The notes: generated by a model not told the origin, from the sequence alone. A stretch of 37,873 nt of DNA from Lachnospiraceae bacterium (GCA_024699355.1 JAILPR010000009.1:1-37873), one strand, 5' to 3'. Positions 19,790-28,500 are shown, counted from the first letter of the stretch. Program-made: numbers and translations.

Positions 19790-20127
19790 ATGCCCCTCAA
19801 AAAGTTCGTCAAAGATGTCTGTTGCACGTCAGAAGGCAGGTAACACGAAATATGGCAGGCCCCACCTGCCTGCCACATCACGTGAAAAGATGATAACTTT
19901 TCCACCTACTCCCTGTATAGGAATAACCCCCTTGCCATCAGATCCTGTCAATGACAAATCGTACTTCGCCGCAATCCCCCCGCACCGTTCGTATACTAAC
20001 GTTGCTGAATTACCGACGAAGACATTCGTCCAAAGGAAAGGTCATCGATTCACCACTGCTTTCGCAGCTGGTCACGACTCCCTCGAACAGCCCTGTTCTA
20101 AGATGGAAATATGAGTATTCTCACAAC
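19790..20127 (-). ncRNA. Candidate structured RNA / long structured 5' leader, class unassigned
   Basis: Downstream of a consensus promoter; serial stem-loops when read on minus strand (TGAGAATACTCA; GAACAGGGCTGTTC; GCTGC-GAAA-GCAGT; GACGAA-TGTC-TTCGTC; CGTT...AACG; TGTCATTGACA; GAAAAG...CTTTTC; GGCAGG...CCTGCC); no convincing ORF. Confidence 0.6.
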
Positions 20128-20133
20128 AATTTT

Positions 20134-20162
20134 GTTATAACATTCAACGAAATCGATGTCAA
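20134..20162 (-). promoter_or_regulatory. Near-consensus sigma-A promoter TTGACA-N17-TATAAC
   Basis: Minus strand: TTGACA (20162..20157), 17-nt spacer, TATAAC (20139..20134). Confidence 0.85.
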
Positions 20163-20262
20163 TATGACGAACCATACCCATTTTTTACAAAATTTTATAG
20201 GTAAATTTGTACTATAAAGCAACGAAATCGCCCTTGCATTTTTTGCCAAGATATGTATGGCC

Positions 20263-21006
20263 TTAAAGTACCTTGGATAAGAAATCCTGCAAACGCGGAT
20301 TTTTCGGGTGATGGAAGAATTCCTCCGGAGAAGCCTCTTCCTGGATTTGACCTTCGTCAATGAACATCACACGATTTCCGACCTCTCTGGCAAATCCCAT
20401 CTCATGCGTCACAACGACCATCGTCATTCCGCTCTTGGCAAGTTCCTTCATGATTCCGAGCACTTCACCGACCATTTCCGGATCCAACGCACTGGTCGGT
20501 TCATCAAACAGCATGACATCGGGATCCATTGCCAAAGCTCTGGCAATGGCGATACGCTGCTTTTGACCGCCGGAGAGCTGATTGGGATAAGCATCCGCTT
20601 TATCTTCCAGGCCAACTTTTTTCAACAGTTCCATGGCCCGTGCGGTTGCTTCTTCTTCCGATTTATGTAACAGCTTCATCGGTGCCACCGTGATATTTCG
20701 AAGAACCGTCATATGCGGAAACAGATTGAACTGCTGGAACACCATCCCCATACGCTCACGTAACGCATCGACATTGCAGCCCGGCGCATTGATCTGCTCG
20801 CCTTCAAAAATGATCTTACCGCCCGTTGGCTGCTCCAGAAGATTTAAACATCTCAGAAATGTTGACTTTCCGGAACCGGATGGTCCGATGATCACGCAAA
20901 CATCGCCTGCACAAATCTCTGTGGAAATTCCGCGAAGTACATCCACGTCATCAAACGTCTTACACAAATCCTCGATATGAAATAATACATTTCCTTTAGT
21001 GATCAC
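20263..21006 (-). CDS. glnQ: Polar amino acid ABC transporter ATP-binding protein (GlnQ-like)
   Basis: Walker [25 protein letters not shown], Walker [17 protein letters not shown] track start 21039 overlaps the permease; GTG at 21006 likely. Confidence 0.9.
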   Translation of the reverse strand: MITKGNVLFHIEDLCKTFDDVDVLRGISTEICAGDVCVIIGPSGSGKSTFLRCLNLLEQPTGGKIIFEGEQINAPGCNVDALRERMGMVFQQFNLFPHMTVLRNITVAPMKLLHKSEEEATARAMELLKKVGLEDKADAYPNQLSGGQKQRIAIARALAMDPDVMLFDEPTSALDPEMVGEVLGIMKELAKSGMTMVVVTHEMGFAREVGNRVMFIDEGQIQEEASPEEFFHHPKNPRLQDFLSKVL

Positions 21007-21679
21007 CGGAACGTAACCTCCTCTCGAGCCGACCTTCAAGTGCCGTCAGGAGCATCACGATCAGCAGATAAATAATGGCTACCGAGATCAGCGGGATAAA
21101 CGCTTCATAAGTACGGCTTCGAATGATATTGCCGCCGTGCGTCAGATCCGCCAGACCGATATAGCCGCTGATCGAAGTCTCTTTGAGCAACGTAATAAAC
21201 TCATTGAGCAGTGCCGGCAGACAGTTTTTAAATGCCTGCGGAAGAATGACTACGATCATGGTTTGTGCATAAGAAAATCCAAGGCTTCGGCCGGCTTCCA
21301 TCTGCCCCTTATCAATGGACATGATGCCGCTTCGAACAACCTCTGCCACATAGGCGCCGGAATTGATCCCAAATGCCAGAATGGCAACCAGCACACGATT
21401 ATCCGTACTTGCAAAAACCACATAGTACATGATCAGCAGCTGGATCATGGTCGGTGTACCTCGAATGATGGTCAGATAGGCCCTGCAAAGTAAATCCAGC
21501 AGATTCTTTTTGCCTGTCTGCTCCGATGTCGATCGAACGATCGCCACGATAAAACCGATCACGATACCCAGCAATGCAGCAAAGATGGTAATGACGATCG
21601 TCGTCCCAAGACCGCCGACCAGGTACATATATCGATCATCTTCTATAAAATTCTGATACAGCTTTTCTGTAAAGCTCAT
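20996..21679 (-). CDS. Amino acid ABC transporter permease (HisM/GlnP-like)
   Basis: 227 aa; [22 protein letters not shown]...[33 protein letters not shown] permease EAA motif. Confidence 0.93.
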   Translation of the reverse strand: MSFTEKLYQNFIEDDRYMYLVGGLGTTIVITIFAALLGIVIGFIVAIVRSTSEQTGKKNLLDLLCRAYLTIIRGTPTMIQLLIMYYVVFASTDNRVLVAILAFGINSGAYVAEVVRSGIMSIDKGQMEAGRSLGFSYAQTMIVVILPQAFKNCLPALLNEFITLLKETSISGYIGLADLTHGGNIIRSRTYEAFIPLISVAIIYLLIVMLLTALEGRLERRLRSGDH

Positions 21680-21697
21680 AGCACCCTCGATCTAAGA

Positions 21698-22483
21698 TTA
21701 TTTCACACGAACAATGATCACCTGTGTAGATGTGGTATAGGTGTCGGAGAAATCGATGTTCTTTAAACGATCTTCCGTCACAGTCATACCTGCAGCACCG
21801 ATGTCTGCCTTACCTGCCTGAACCGCGGTAATGATGGAATCGAATTCCATATCCTGTACCTCTAAGTCCATACCCATCAGGTCTGCTACGGCAGTTGCCA
21901 TATCAACATCGATACCGATGATCTCATTGCCTTCATAGTATTCATACGGCTCAAAGTAAGCATTGGTTGCCATGGTCAGTGTACCGTTGTTATGCTCGTT
22001 CACGCACTCATAGGTGTAGGTGCCTTTGGTGTCATCGCCGATATAATTGCCGATGATCTGATCTAAGGTACCGTCAGCCTTGAGCTGAGCCAGTGCTTCA
22101 TTGACCTGTGCAGTAAGTTCTGTATTGTCCTTGGAAATGCAGATCGCATAATCTTCTTCTGTAAACGGATCATCCAGGATCTTCAGATCGGAGTTCTTTG
22201 CAACATAAGCCTTTGCCGGCTGTTCATCAATGATCACGCAATCAACTTTTCCCTGCTTTAAGGCGCTGACTGCATCGTTACCGGTGTTAAAACGTGAAAT
22301 GGTAGAACCTTCTTCCTCATAATCGGAAGCAAAGATATCGCCTGTGGTTCCAAGCTGAACACCAATGGTCTTGCCCGGCAGATCGTCCGCGCTGAATACG
22401 GTATTGGCCGGTACGCTGCTACCGCAAGCCGTTAACATGGATACGGTTGCTACTGTTAAAATTCCTGCAATAAGTTTTCTCAT
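21698..22483 (-). CDS. Amino acid ABC transporter substrate-binding lipoprotein (SBP_bac_3), apparently circularly permuted
   Basis: Lipobox LTAC; lobe-2-like DLPGKTIGVQLGTTGDIFASDYEE precedes lobe-1-like GTLTMATNAYFEPYEYYEGNEIIGIDVDMA; ORF track start 22537. Confidence 0.88.
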   Translation of the reverse strand: MRKLIAGILTVATVSMLTACGSSVPANTVFSADDLPGKTIGVQLGTTGDIFASDYEEEGSTISRFNTGNDAVSALKQGKVDCVIIDEQPAKAYVAKNSDLKILDDPFTEEDYAICISKDNTELTAQVNEALAQLKADGTLDQIIGNYIGDDTKGTYTYECVNEHNNGTLTMATNAYFEPYEYYEGNEIIGIDVDMATAVADLMGMDLEVQDMEFDSIITAVQAGKADIGAAGMTVTEDRLKNIDFSDTYTTSTQVIIVRVK

Positions 22484-22581
22484 AATTCTCTCCTTTTCCG
22501 CGCATAAAATAACGCTTAACCTTTTGTATTCTAGCATAAAAAAACATCAATTACTATGAAATTCAGTATATTTATGCAAGC

Positions 22582-22611
22582 AAAAAGGCCGCTCCGATTG
22601 CGGCCTCTTTG
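22582..22611 (-). terminator. Rho-independent terminator
   Basis: Minus strand AAAGAGGCCGC-AATCGGA-GCGGCCTTTTTG downstream of the Na/Pi transporter. Confidence 0.85.
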
Positions 22612-22661
22612 CTCGTTTCATCTATGGATCTTTCGATCTATACCATTTCAGTTGATCGATC

Positions 22662-24791
22662 CTATTTCTTTTTATCTTTCTTTTTGTCTTTCCTGTCTTT
22701 CTTTTCCTTGCTGTCTTTTTTCTCTTTCTTGTCTTTCTTTTCCGCCTTCTTGCGGTCCTTTTCGGCAAGTTTCTTCAAAATCTCCTGCATCTCGGCATCA
22801 CTTACGCCGTCGGCAGCCACCCCTGAAGCAACCTGTGGTGCATTTTCCGGAAGCTCCTGGGCTGCAACACGTGAAGGGATCCCATCCACGCTCTGATCCT
22901 GCGAGAGCATTGCCATATCATGCGCATCTTCCATCGCCATGACATTGACCAGCACCGGATGTGCTTCCACAAAGGAGGCATTCATCGCCTCGTCGTCATC
23001 ATGCTTTGAAATCGGCAAGCGATACTTTCGCTCATAGAAGTCAACCGACTTTTCGAAGTCCGCGTTCTTCTCTTCTCTGACCATCTCCAGATAGCCATGG
23101 GTATCAAACCCGTCTTCACTCACCTGCAAAATGCAGACAGCAACATTACTGCAGTGATCGGCGATACGTTCATAATCCGTACCGATATCGGAAAGATCAA
23201 ATCCAAGTTCGATCGTGCATTTGCCTTTACGAAGTCGTCTGACGTGACGACGTTTTACTTCCATATGCAGACCATCGATCACCTCTTCTAACGGTTCGAT
23301 CGATTTGGCCAATGTCAGATCCAACGTTTCAAATACCGTAACGGAGGTCGATACGATTTCCGTTACAGCTGCGGTAAATACACGAACCTCTTCCGCCGCT
23401 TTTGCTGAGAAGTGACGATCTGCTTCATGCATCTCACGTACGGTCTGCATGATATTTAACGCATGATCGCTGATTCGTTCAAAATCACTGATGCAGTGCA
23501 GCAGGATCGATAAGGTATGACTGTCGTTTCTGGTCATCTGTACGCTGCTCAGCTTCACCAGATACGTTCCAAGCTGATCTTCGTAGCGGTCGATCTTCTT
23601 TTCCAAACGGTCGATCTCATCCGCCTTCTCCTGATCGTAATTCTCGATCAGTTCCATAGCCATAAAGAGGGAATCTCTTGCACTCTCAGCCATATCCGCA
23701 GCAGCTCTGCGGCTCAGTTCCAGTGCAAACGGCGGGTTGGATAAGAATCTGGTATCGAGCGTCGTTAAGACCTCGGCATCTTCCTGCTCCTGACGTTCCT
23801 TCTCATCGATCGGGATTGTCTTGAGTGCCAGTGAAACAAGCACTCCGGAGAACGGCAGCATCAGCGGCGTACCGATCAGGTTCACGAGCGTATGGATCGA
23901 AGCGATACCAACCATGCCTGCCGCTTCTTCCATAAAGCCAAAATGAAGAACCGCATTGAGTGCATAGAACACGATCATAAAGGTAGACGCTTTGATGATG
24001 TTAAAATACAGATGCATCAGCGCTGTTCGTTTACCATTCTTATTCGCTCCGAGTGAAGAAAGGATCGCAGTAATACAGGTACCGACTTCCGCACCGATAA
24101 CAACCGGAATTGCCATGGAATAGCTGATAAAAATAGAAGAACTGAGTGCCTGAACAACACCGATCGTTCCGGCAGAGCTCTGAATCACCATAGTAAATAA
24201 GATACCGATCAGAAGACCAAAGATCGGGTTCTGGAACATTGTTAAAAAGGACTGGAATTCCGCAGACGTCTTCAGCGGTGCAACTGCATCCGACATCATA
24301 TCCATCCCAAACATCAATACAGCAAAACCAAGCAGGATGGTTCCGACATTTTTCTTTTTATCGGATTTGGTAAACATATACAGACCAATACCGATCAACG
24401 CCAAAAACGGCGTAAACGACATCGGCTTAAACAGATTGATGATAAAATTATCACTGCTGATCGCATTTAAACTGAGTAACCACGCAGTAAATGTGGTACC
24501 GAGATTTGCTCCGAGAATCACATTGACAGCCTGCTTTAAGGACATGATGCCGGAGTTTACAAGACCGACAACCATAACCGTCGAGGCTGAAGATGACTGT
24601 ACAAGTGCCGTGACACCGACACCAAAGAAATATGCCAAAAGCTTATTGGACGTAATATGCGCCAATGTGCTCTCCAGCTTACCGCCGGATGCTTTGGTAA
24701 GTCCGCCGCTCATGACATTCATTCCGTATAGGAACATCGCAAGGCCACCGATCAGACCGGCAACCAAAGTGAATAGCTCAATTGCACTCAT
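22662..24791 (-). CDS. Na/Pi cotransporter family protein with PhoU-like domain and Lys-rich C-terminal tail
   Basis: 709 aa; GLAMFLYGMNVMSGGLTKASGGKLES, ALVQSSSASTVMVVGLVNSG, VIQSSAGTIGVVQAL repeats; helical PhoU-like region; tail KKDKKEKKDSKEKKDRKDKKKDKKK. Confidence 0.93.
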   Translation of the reverse strand: MSAIELFTLVAGLIGGLAMFLYGMNVMSGGLTKASGGKLESTLAHITSNKLLAYFFGVGVTALVQSSSASTVMVVGLVNSGIMSLKQAVNVILGANLGTTFTAWLLSLNAISSDNFIINLFKPMSFTPFLALIGIGLYMFTKSDKKKNVGTILLGFAVLMFGMDMMSDAVAPLKTSAEFQSFLTMFQNPIFGLLIGILFTMVIQSSAGTIGVVQALSSSIFISYSMAIPVVIGAEVGTCITAILSSLGANKNGKRTALMHLYFNIIKASTFMIVFYALNAVLHFGFMEEAAGMVGIASIHTLVNLIGTPLMLPFSGVLVSLALKTIPIDEKERQEQEDAEVLTTLDTRFLSNPPFALELSRRAAADMAESARDSLFMAMELIENYDQEKADEIDRLEKKIDRYEDQLGTYLVKLSSVQMTRNDSHTLSILLHCISDFERISDHALNIMQTVREMHEADRHFSAKAAEEVRVFTAAVTEIVSTSVTVFETLDLTLAKSIEPLEEVIDGLHMEVKRRHVRRLRKGKCTIELGFDLSDIGTDYERIADHCSNVAVCILQVSEDGFDTHGYLEMVREEKNADFEKSVDFYERKYRLPISKHDDDEAMNASFVEAHPVLVNVMAMEDAHDMAMLSQDQSVDGIPSRVAAQELPENAPQVASGVAADGVSDAEMQEILKKLAEKDRKKAEKKDKKEKKDSKEKKDRKDKKKDKKK

Positions 24792-24875
24792 AAATTTTTT
24801 CTACTCTCCTACTTTTAGTCCTTCACCTGTCAATCCATCTTTTATTTTACTTGATTTTTACCAAAAGGACAATCT

Positions 24876-24905
24876 AAAAACCGCTATGTCGAGACATAGC
24901 GGTTT
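24876..24905 (-). terminator. Rho-independent terminator after lysA
   Basis: AAAAACCGCTATGTC-GA-GACATAGCGGTTTCT; minus strand ends GCGGTTTTTAG. Confidence 0.88.
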
Positions 24906-24969
24906 CTATCTTCCAAAAGTCTTAATTCAATTGCCCGGATAGCGGGAGCCGGCGGGCTGTTACTACTGC

Positions 24970-26244
24970 TTAGAAGCCCAGCTTATGATAGATCTCAAAC
25001 TGATCCAGTGTTGCAAAATAATCCTTTGGTGTCTCGGCTCTGCGGATCAGTTCTACGCTTCCGTCCTCTTTTAACAGGAGTTCTGCGCATTTTAATTTGC
25101 CGTTATAGTTATAGCCCATTGCATAACCATGAGCGCCTGCATCATGGATGTATAAGTAATCACCCATCTCGATCTTCGGCAACTGACGGTCGATCGCAAA
25201 TTTATCATTGTTCTCGCAAAGAGATCCGGTCACATCATAGGTGTGATCCAGCGGAGCATCCTCTTTCCCGAGTACCGTGATGTGATGATATGCGCCATAC
25301 ATTGCCGGACGCATCAGATTTACGGCACAGGCATCAACACCGATGTATTCCTTGTGTGTATGCTTCTCATGAATCGCCTTTGTCACAAGACTTCCGTACG
25401 GTGCGAGCATAAAACGGCCCATCTCCGTATAGATCGCGACATCGCCCATGCCTGCCGGAACCAGGATCTCTTCATAGACCTTACGTACCCCTTCACCGAT
25501 GACACAGATATCATTTGCTTCCTGCTCCGGGCGATATGGTACACCGACACCACCGGAAAGATTGATAAAAGTGATCTTTACGCCGGTCTCTTTCTGCAGT
25601 TTTACCGCAAGTTCAAACAGTTCTCCCGCAAGTTTCGGATAATATTCATTGGTCACGGTATTGCTTGCCAGAAATGCATGCATACCGAAGTTTTTAACGC
25701 CTTTGCTCTTTAAGATACGATATGCTTCAAACATCTGCTCTGTCGTCATACCGTACTTTGCATCCCCCGGATTGTCCATGATGCCGTTACTCATCGTAAA
25801 GACACCGCCCGGATTATATCTGCAGCTCATCGTCTCGGGAAGCTTTCCGCCGCAGGCTTCTTCACAGAAATCAATGTGTGTAATATCATCCAGATTAATG
25901 ATCGCACCAAGTTCGTTCGCATAGGTATACTCTTCTGCAGGTGTATCATTGGAAGAAAACATGATCTTCTCTCCCGGAAGACCAAGTGCCTTGCTTAACA
26001 TCAGCTCTGTCATGGAAGAGCAATCCGTACCGCAGCCATACTCTGATAAGATCTGGATCAGACGCGGATTCGGAGTCGCTTTTACGGCAAAATACTCACG
26101 GAATCCTTTGTTCCAGGAAAACGCTTCCTGTACAGCCTTGGCATTTTCGCGAATGCCTTTTTCATCATATACATAAAACGGTGTCGGATAGGTCTTTGCA
26201 ATCTCTTCGATCTTCGCTTTCGTTACACATACTGGTTTTTTCAA
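24970..26244 (-). CDS. lysA: Diaminopimelate decarboxylase (fold III PLP decarboxylase)
   Basis: 424 aa; TPFYVYDEKGIRENAKAVQEAF...EYFAVKATPNPRLIQIL; GGVGVPYRPEQEA; GSLCENNDKFA; HDAGAHGYAMGYNYNGKLK. Confidence 0.87.
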   Translation of the reverse strand: MKKPVCVTKAKIEEIAKTYPTPFYVYDEKGIRENAKAVQEAFSWNKGFREYFAVKATPNPRLIQILSEYGCGTDCSSMTELMLSKALGLPGEKIMFSSNDTPAEEYTYANELGAIINLDDITHIDFCEEACGGKLPETMSCRYNPGGVFTMSNGIMDNPGDAKYGMTTEQMFEAYRILKSKGVKNFGMHAFLASNTVTNEYYPKLAGELFELAVKLQKETGVKITFINLSGGVGVPYRPEQEANDICVIGEGVRKVYEEILVPAGMGDVAIYTEMGRFMLAPYGSLVTKAIHEKHTHKEYIGVDACAVNLMRPAMYGAYHHITVLGKEDAPLDHTYDVTGSLCENNDKFAIDRQLPKIEMGDYLYIHDAGAHGYAMGYNYNGKLKCAELLLKEDGSVELIRRAETPKDYFATLDQFEIYHKLGF

Positions 26245-26355
26245 ACTGTTCTCCTCAACTTTCTATTCTCTCGCAGTCTCACACTTTATCACGGTACAAG
26301 GTGAAACCGTTAGAAAAAACTATAAAATGTCATGCGCGATCTGTCAAGTAAAAAG

Positions 26356-26455
26356 CGTAGCGCGCAATCGTACAGCTTTCCCATCCAAAAAAGCCGTGTG
26401 CAATCGTACAGCTTTCCCATCAAAAAGAGCCGTGTGCAATCGCACACGACTCTTT
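26356..26455 (-). repeat. Tandem array of three 36-bp-period terminator-like stem-loops; most oppA-proximal copy (26424..26455) is a perfect terminator
   Basis: GCAATCG loop at 26364, 26400 and 26436 (exact 36-bp spacing); copy 3 AAAGAGCCGTGTGC-AATC-GCACACGACTCTTT with T-run on minus strand. Confidence 0.85.
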
Positions 26456-26485
26456 CGACGTTCATGATCAATTCAATAGAACAGA

Positions 26486-28318
26486 TTATTCTCTACCAAA
26501 CTGGCAATCGTTGTTACCGGATGCAGCGGTCCACATCTCAAGCATGTTGATCGGATCGTTGAAATCTGCTAACCAACCTTCACGAGCGAAGTCGAAGTTA
26601 CCTGCTTTACGATCATCCAGGAATACGTTCCACTCTTCGGAAGTAATGGTCATTTCGATACCAAGCTCAGCGAAATCCTGCTGCATAGCTTCTGCAACTT
26701 TGATATGGCCTGTACCATCGTTGGTCAGGTAATTTAAGGAGATCGGAGTAGACTCGGAAAGCATACCGTTCTCATCAAACTCATAACCAGCCATCTCAAG
26801 AAGGATTCTTGCATCTTCTACACATTCTGCAGAATAAGAATCTGTGAAGTAACCTGTTGTATCAGCATTCGGATAAGTATAAGCGTCATCGTTGGTCTTG
26901 AATACACCACCGTTACCATCTAACATACCTGCCGGAATGAATGCAGTAGCAACTTCCTGACCTGTCTGGCCGATGTTCTGTACGATGTAATCACGATCGA
27001 TCAACAGTGTCAGTGCAATTCTCATCAGAGCAGCCTGTGTAGCAGTCTTGCCTGCAAACAGCTCACTGTTTACGTTGAATGCTGCATAGTAAGTACCCAG
27101 GTTCGGAACGATGTAGAACTCAGAGTTCTCAAGCAGAGATGCAATCGCATCTGTCGGAACGGAATCGATGAAGTCAACATCACCTGCGTTGTAAGCAGAG
27201 AAGATTGCAGTATCATCTGCACTCAGCATGAAGTGAAGCTCATCAACAGTTACGTTCTCAGCATCATAGTAGTACGGATTCTTTACATAAACCATAGACT
27301 CATCATGGGTCCACTCTTTCAGAACATAAGCACCGGAAGATACGAAACCTGCTTCCTGGCACCATGCACCCGGGTTAGCTTCCCAATCAGCTGCAGATTC
27401 AACAGCTGCCTGCTGAACCGGATAGAATGCCGGGAAAGCCATCAGGTCAAGGAAGTATGCACAAGGAGCACCCAGAGTTACAGTTAAGGTATGATCATCA
27501 TCAGCAACAACGTTTACTTCGCCGTTTGCATCTTTGATGTTATCAAACATATAAGCATAGTCAGCTGCAGTCTCATCAGCTGCTGCTCTCTTCCAGCTGT
27601 AAACGATATCGTTTGCTGTCAGATCAGAGCCATCAGACCACTTTAAGCCTTCCTTCATGGTGATGGTGTAAACCAGACCATCATCAGATACAGTGTAGGA
27701 ATCAGCAAGTGCCGGCTGAAGTTCGCCGTTTGCATCATAGGTGTACAGACCTGCAAAAGAGTTTACTGCAAGGCATGCACCATCTACAGAGCTGTTCAGA
27801 GCCGGATCAAGCTTTGCCGGTTCAGAAGCAAGGTTAGCGTTCAGAACGCCACCTTCAACGCCTTCAGCGTACATAAAGTACTTGAAGCCGTACAGGTTGG
27901 AGTAGATGTTAGAGATTCCATCTCTTAACATATAAATATCATTGTAATAGTAGATCGGAAGAACCGCACCTGTAGCCATCAGGATATCCTCTGCCTGATG
28001 CATCAGTGCTTCACGGTTTGCATAATCTGTTTCAGACTTGATCTGAGAGATCAGAGACTCATACTCTGTCCAATCCGGAGCTGCTTCATTGTAAGAAGCT
28101 CCCTGTAAAGAATTTGCAAGCTCTACAAGGCCTGCTACGCTCTCGCTAACCTCTGCGGTAGCTTCTGCGCCTTCTTCAGTAGCTGCTGCGTCATCTGCGA
28201 CTACAGCTTCTTCTGCGCTTTGTGTTTCGCCTGTTGCAGAGTTCATGGTCTGACCACAGCCGGCCAGAGTAGTCATGACAAGTGCAAGAGAAAGAAACAT
28301 TGCTGTTGCTTTTTTCAT
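26486..28318 (-). CDS. oppA: Oligopeptide ABC transporter substrate-binding lipoprotein (SBP_bac_5), apparently circularly permuted
   Basis: Lipobox LAGCG; OppA C-terminal-like segment YESLISQIKSETDYANREALMHQAEDILMATGAVLPIYYYNDIYM...GFKYFMYAEG lies before the N-terminal-like segment LASEPAKLDPALNSSVDGA; ends ...NMLEMWTAASGNNDCQFGRE*. Confidence 0.9.
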   Translation of the reverse strand: MKKATAMFLSLALVMTTLAGCGQTMNSATGETQSAEEAVVADDAAATEEGAEATAEVSESVAGLVELANSLQGASYNEAAPDWTEYESLISQIKSETDYANREALMHQAEDILMATGAVLPIYYYNDIYMLRDGISNIYSNLYGFKYFMYAEGVEGGVLNANLASEPAKLDPALNSSVDGACLAVNSFAGLYTYDANGELQPALADSYTVSDDGLVYTITMKEGLKWSDGSDLTANDIVYSWKRAAADETAADYAYMFDNIKDANGEVNVVADDDHTLTVTLGAPCAYFLDLMAFPAFYPVQQAAVESAADWEANPGAWCQEAGFVSSGAYVLKEWTHDESMVYVKNPYYYDAENVTVDELHFMLSADDTAIFSAYNAGDVDFIDSVPTDAIASLLENSEFYIVPNLGTYYAAFNVNSELFAGKTATQAALMRIALTLLIDRDYIVQNIGQTGQEVATAFIPAGMLDGNGGVFKTNDDAYTYPNADTTGYFTDSYSAECVEDARILLEMAGYEFDENGMLSESTPISLNYLTNDGTGHIKVAEAMQQDFAELGIEMTITSEEWNVFLDDRKAGNFDFAREGWLADFNDPINMLEMWTAASGNNDCQFGRE

Positions 28319-28500
28319 AACTTTACCTCCTTATAAATTTGCCTTTCGGCTCTATATTCGACAGACCACGAAGTTATGTGCATGATCTGCCATGATAACG
28401 CATCCCTATGATACGATACCAATCAGTAAATAGATTGTAGTACTTCCTCGAAATCGTAAGCCTGCCGCTTACGGATGTTACCTCTAAACATGCAGTCTGC

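Noticed and set aside
19755-20114. 119-aa plus-strand ORF in the intergenic region
   Set aside because: Opposite to the strong promoter, no clear RBS or domain, and the region is better explained by RNA structure.
26356-26455. Possible CRISPR array (36-bp periodicity)
   Set aside because: Units are contiguous with no unique spacers, only about 2.5 copies, and each is a terminator-like hairpin; no cas genes nearby.
28455-28473. CGTAAGC-CTGCC-GCTTACG hairpin between oppF and oppA as a terminator
   Set aside because: 7-bp stem is real but lacks a T-run on the minus strand; not enough to call a terminator.
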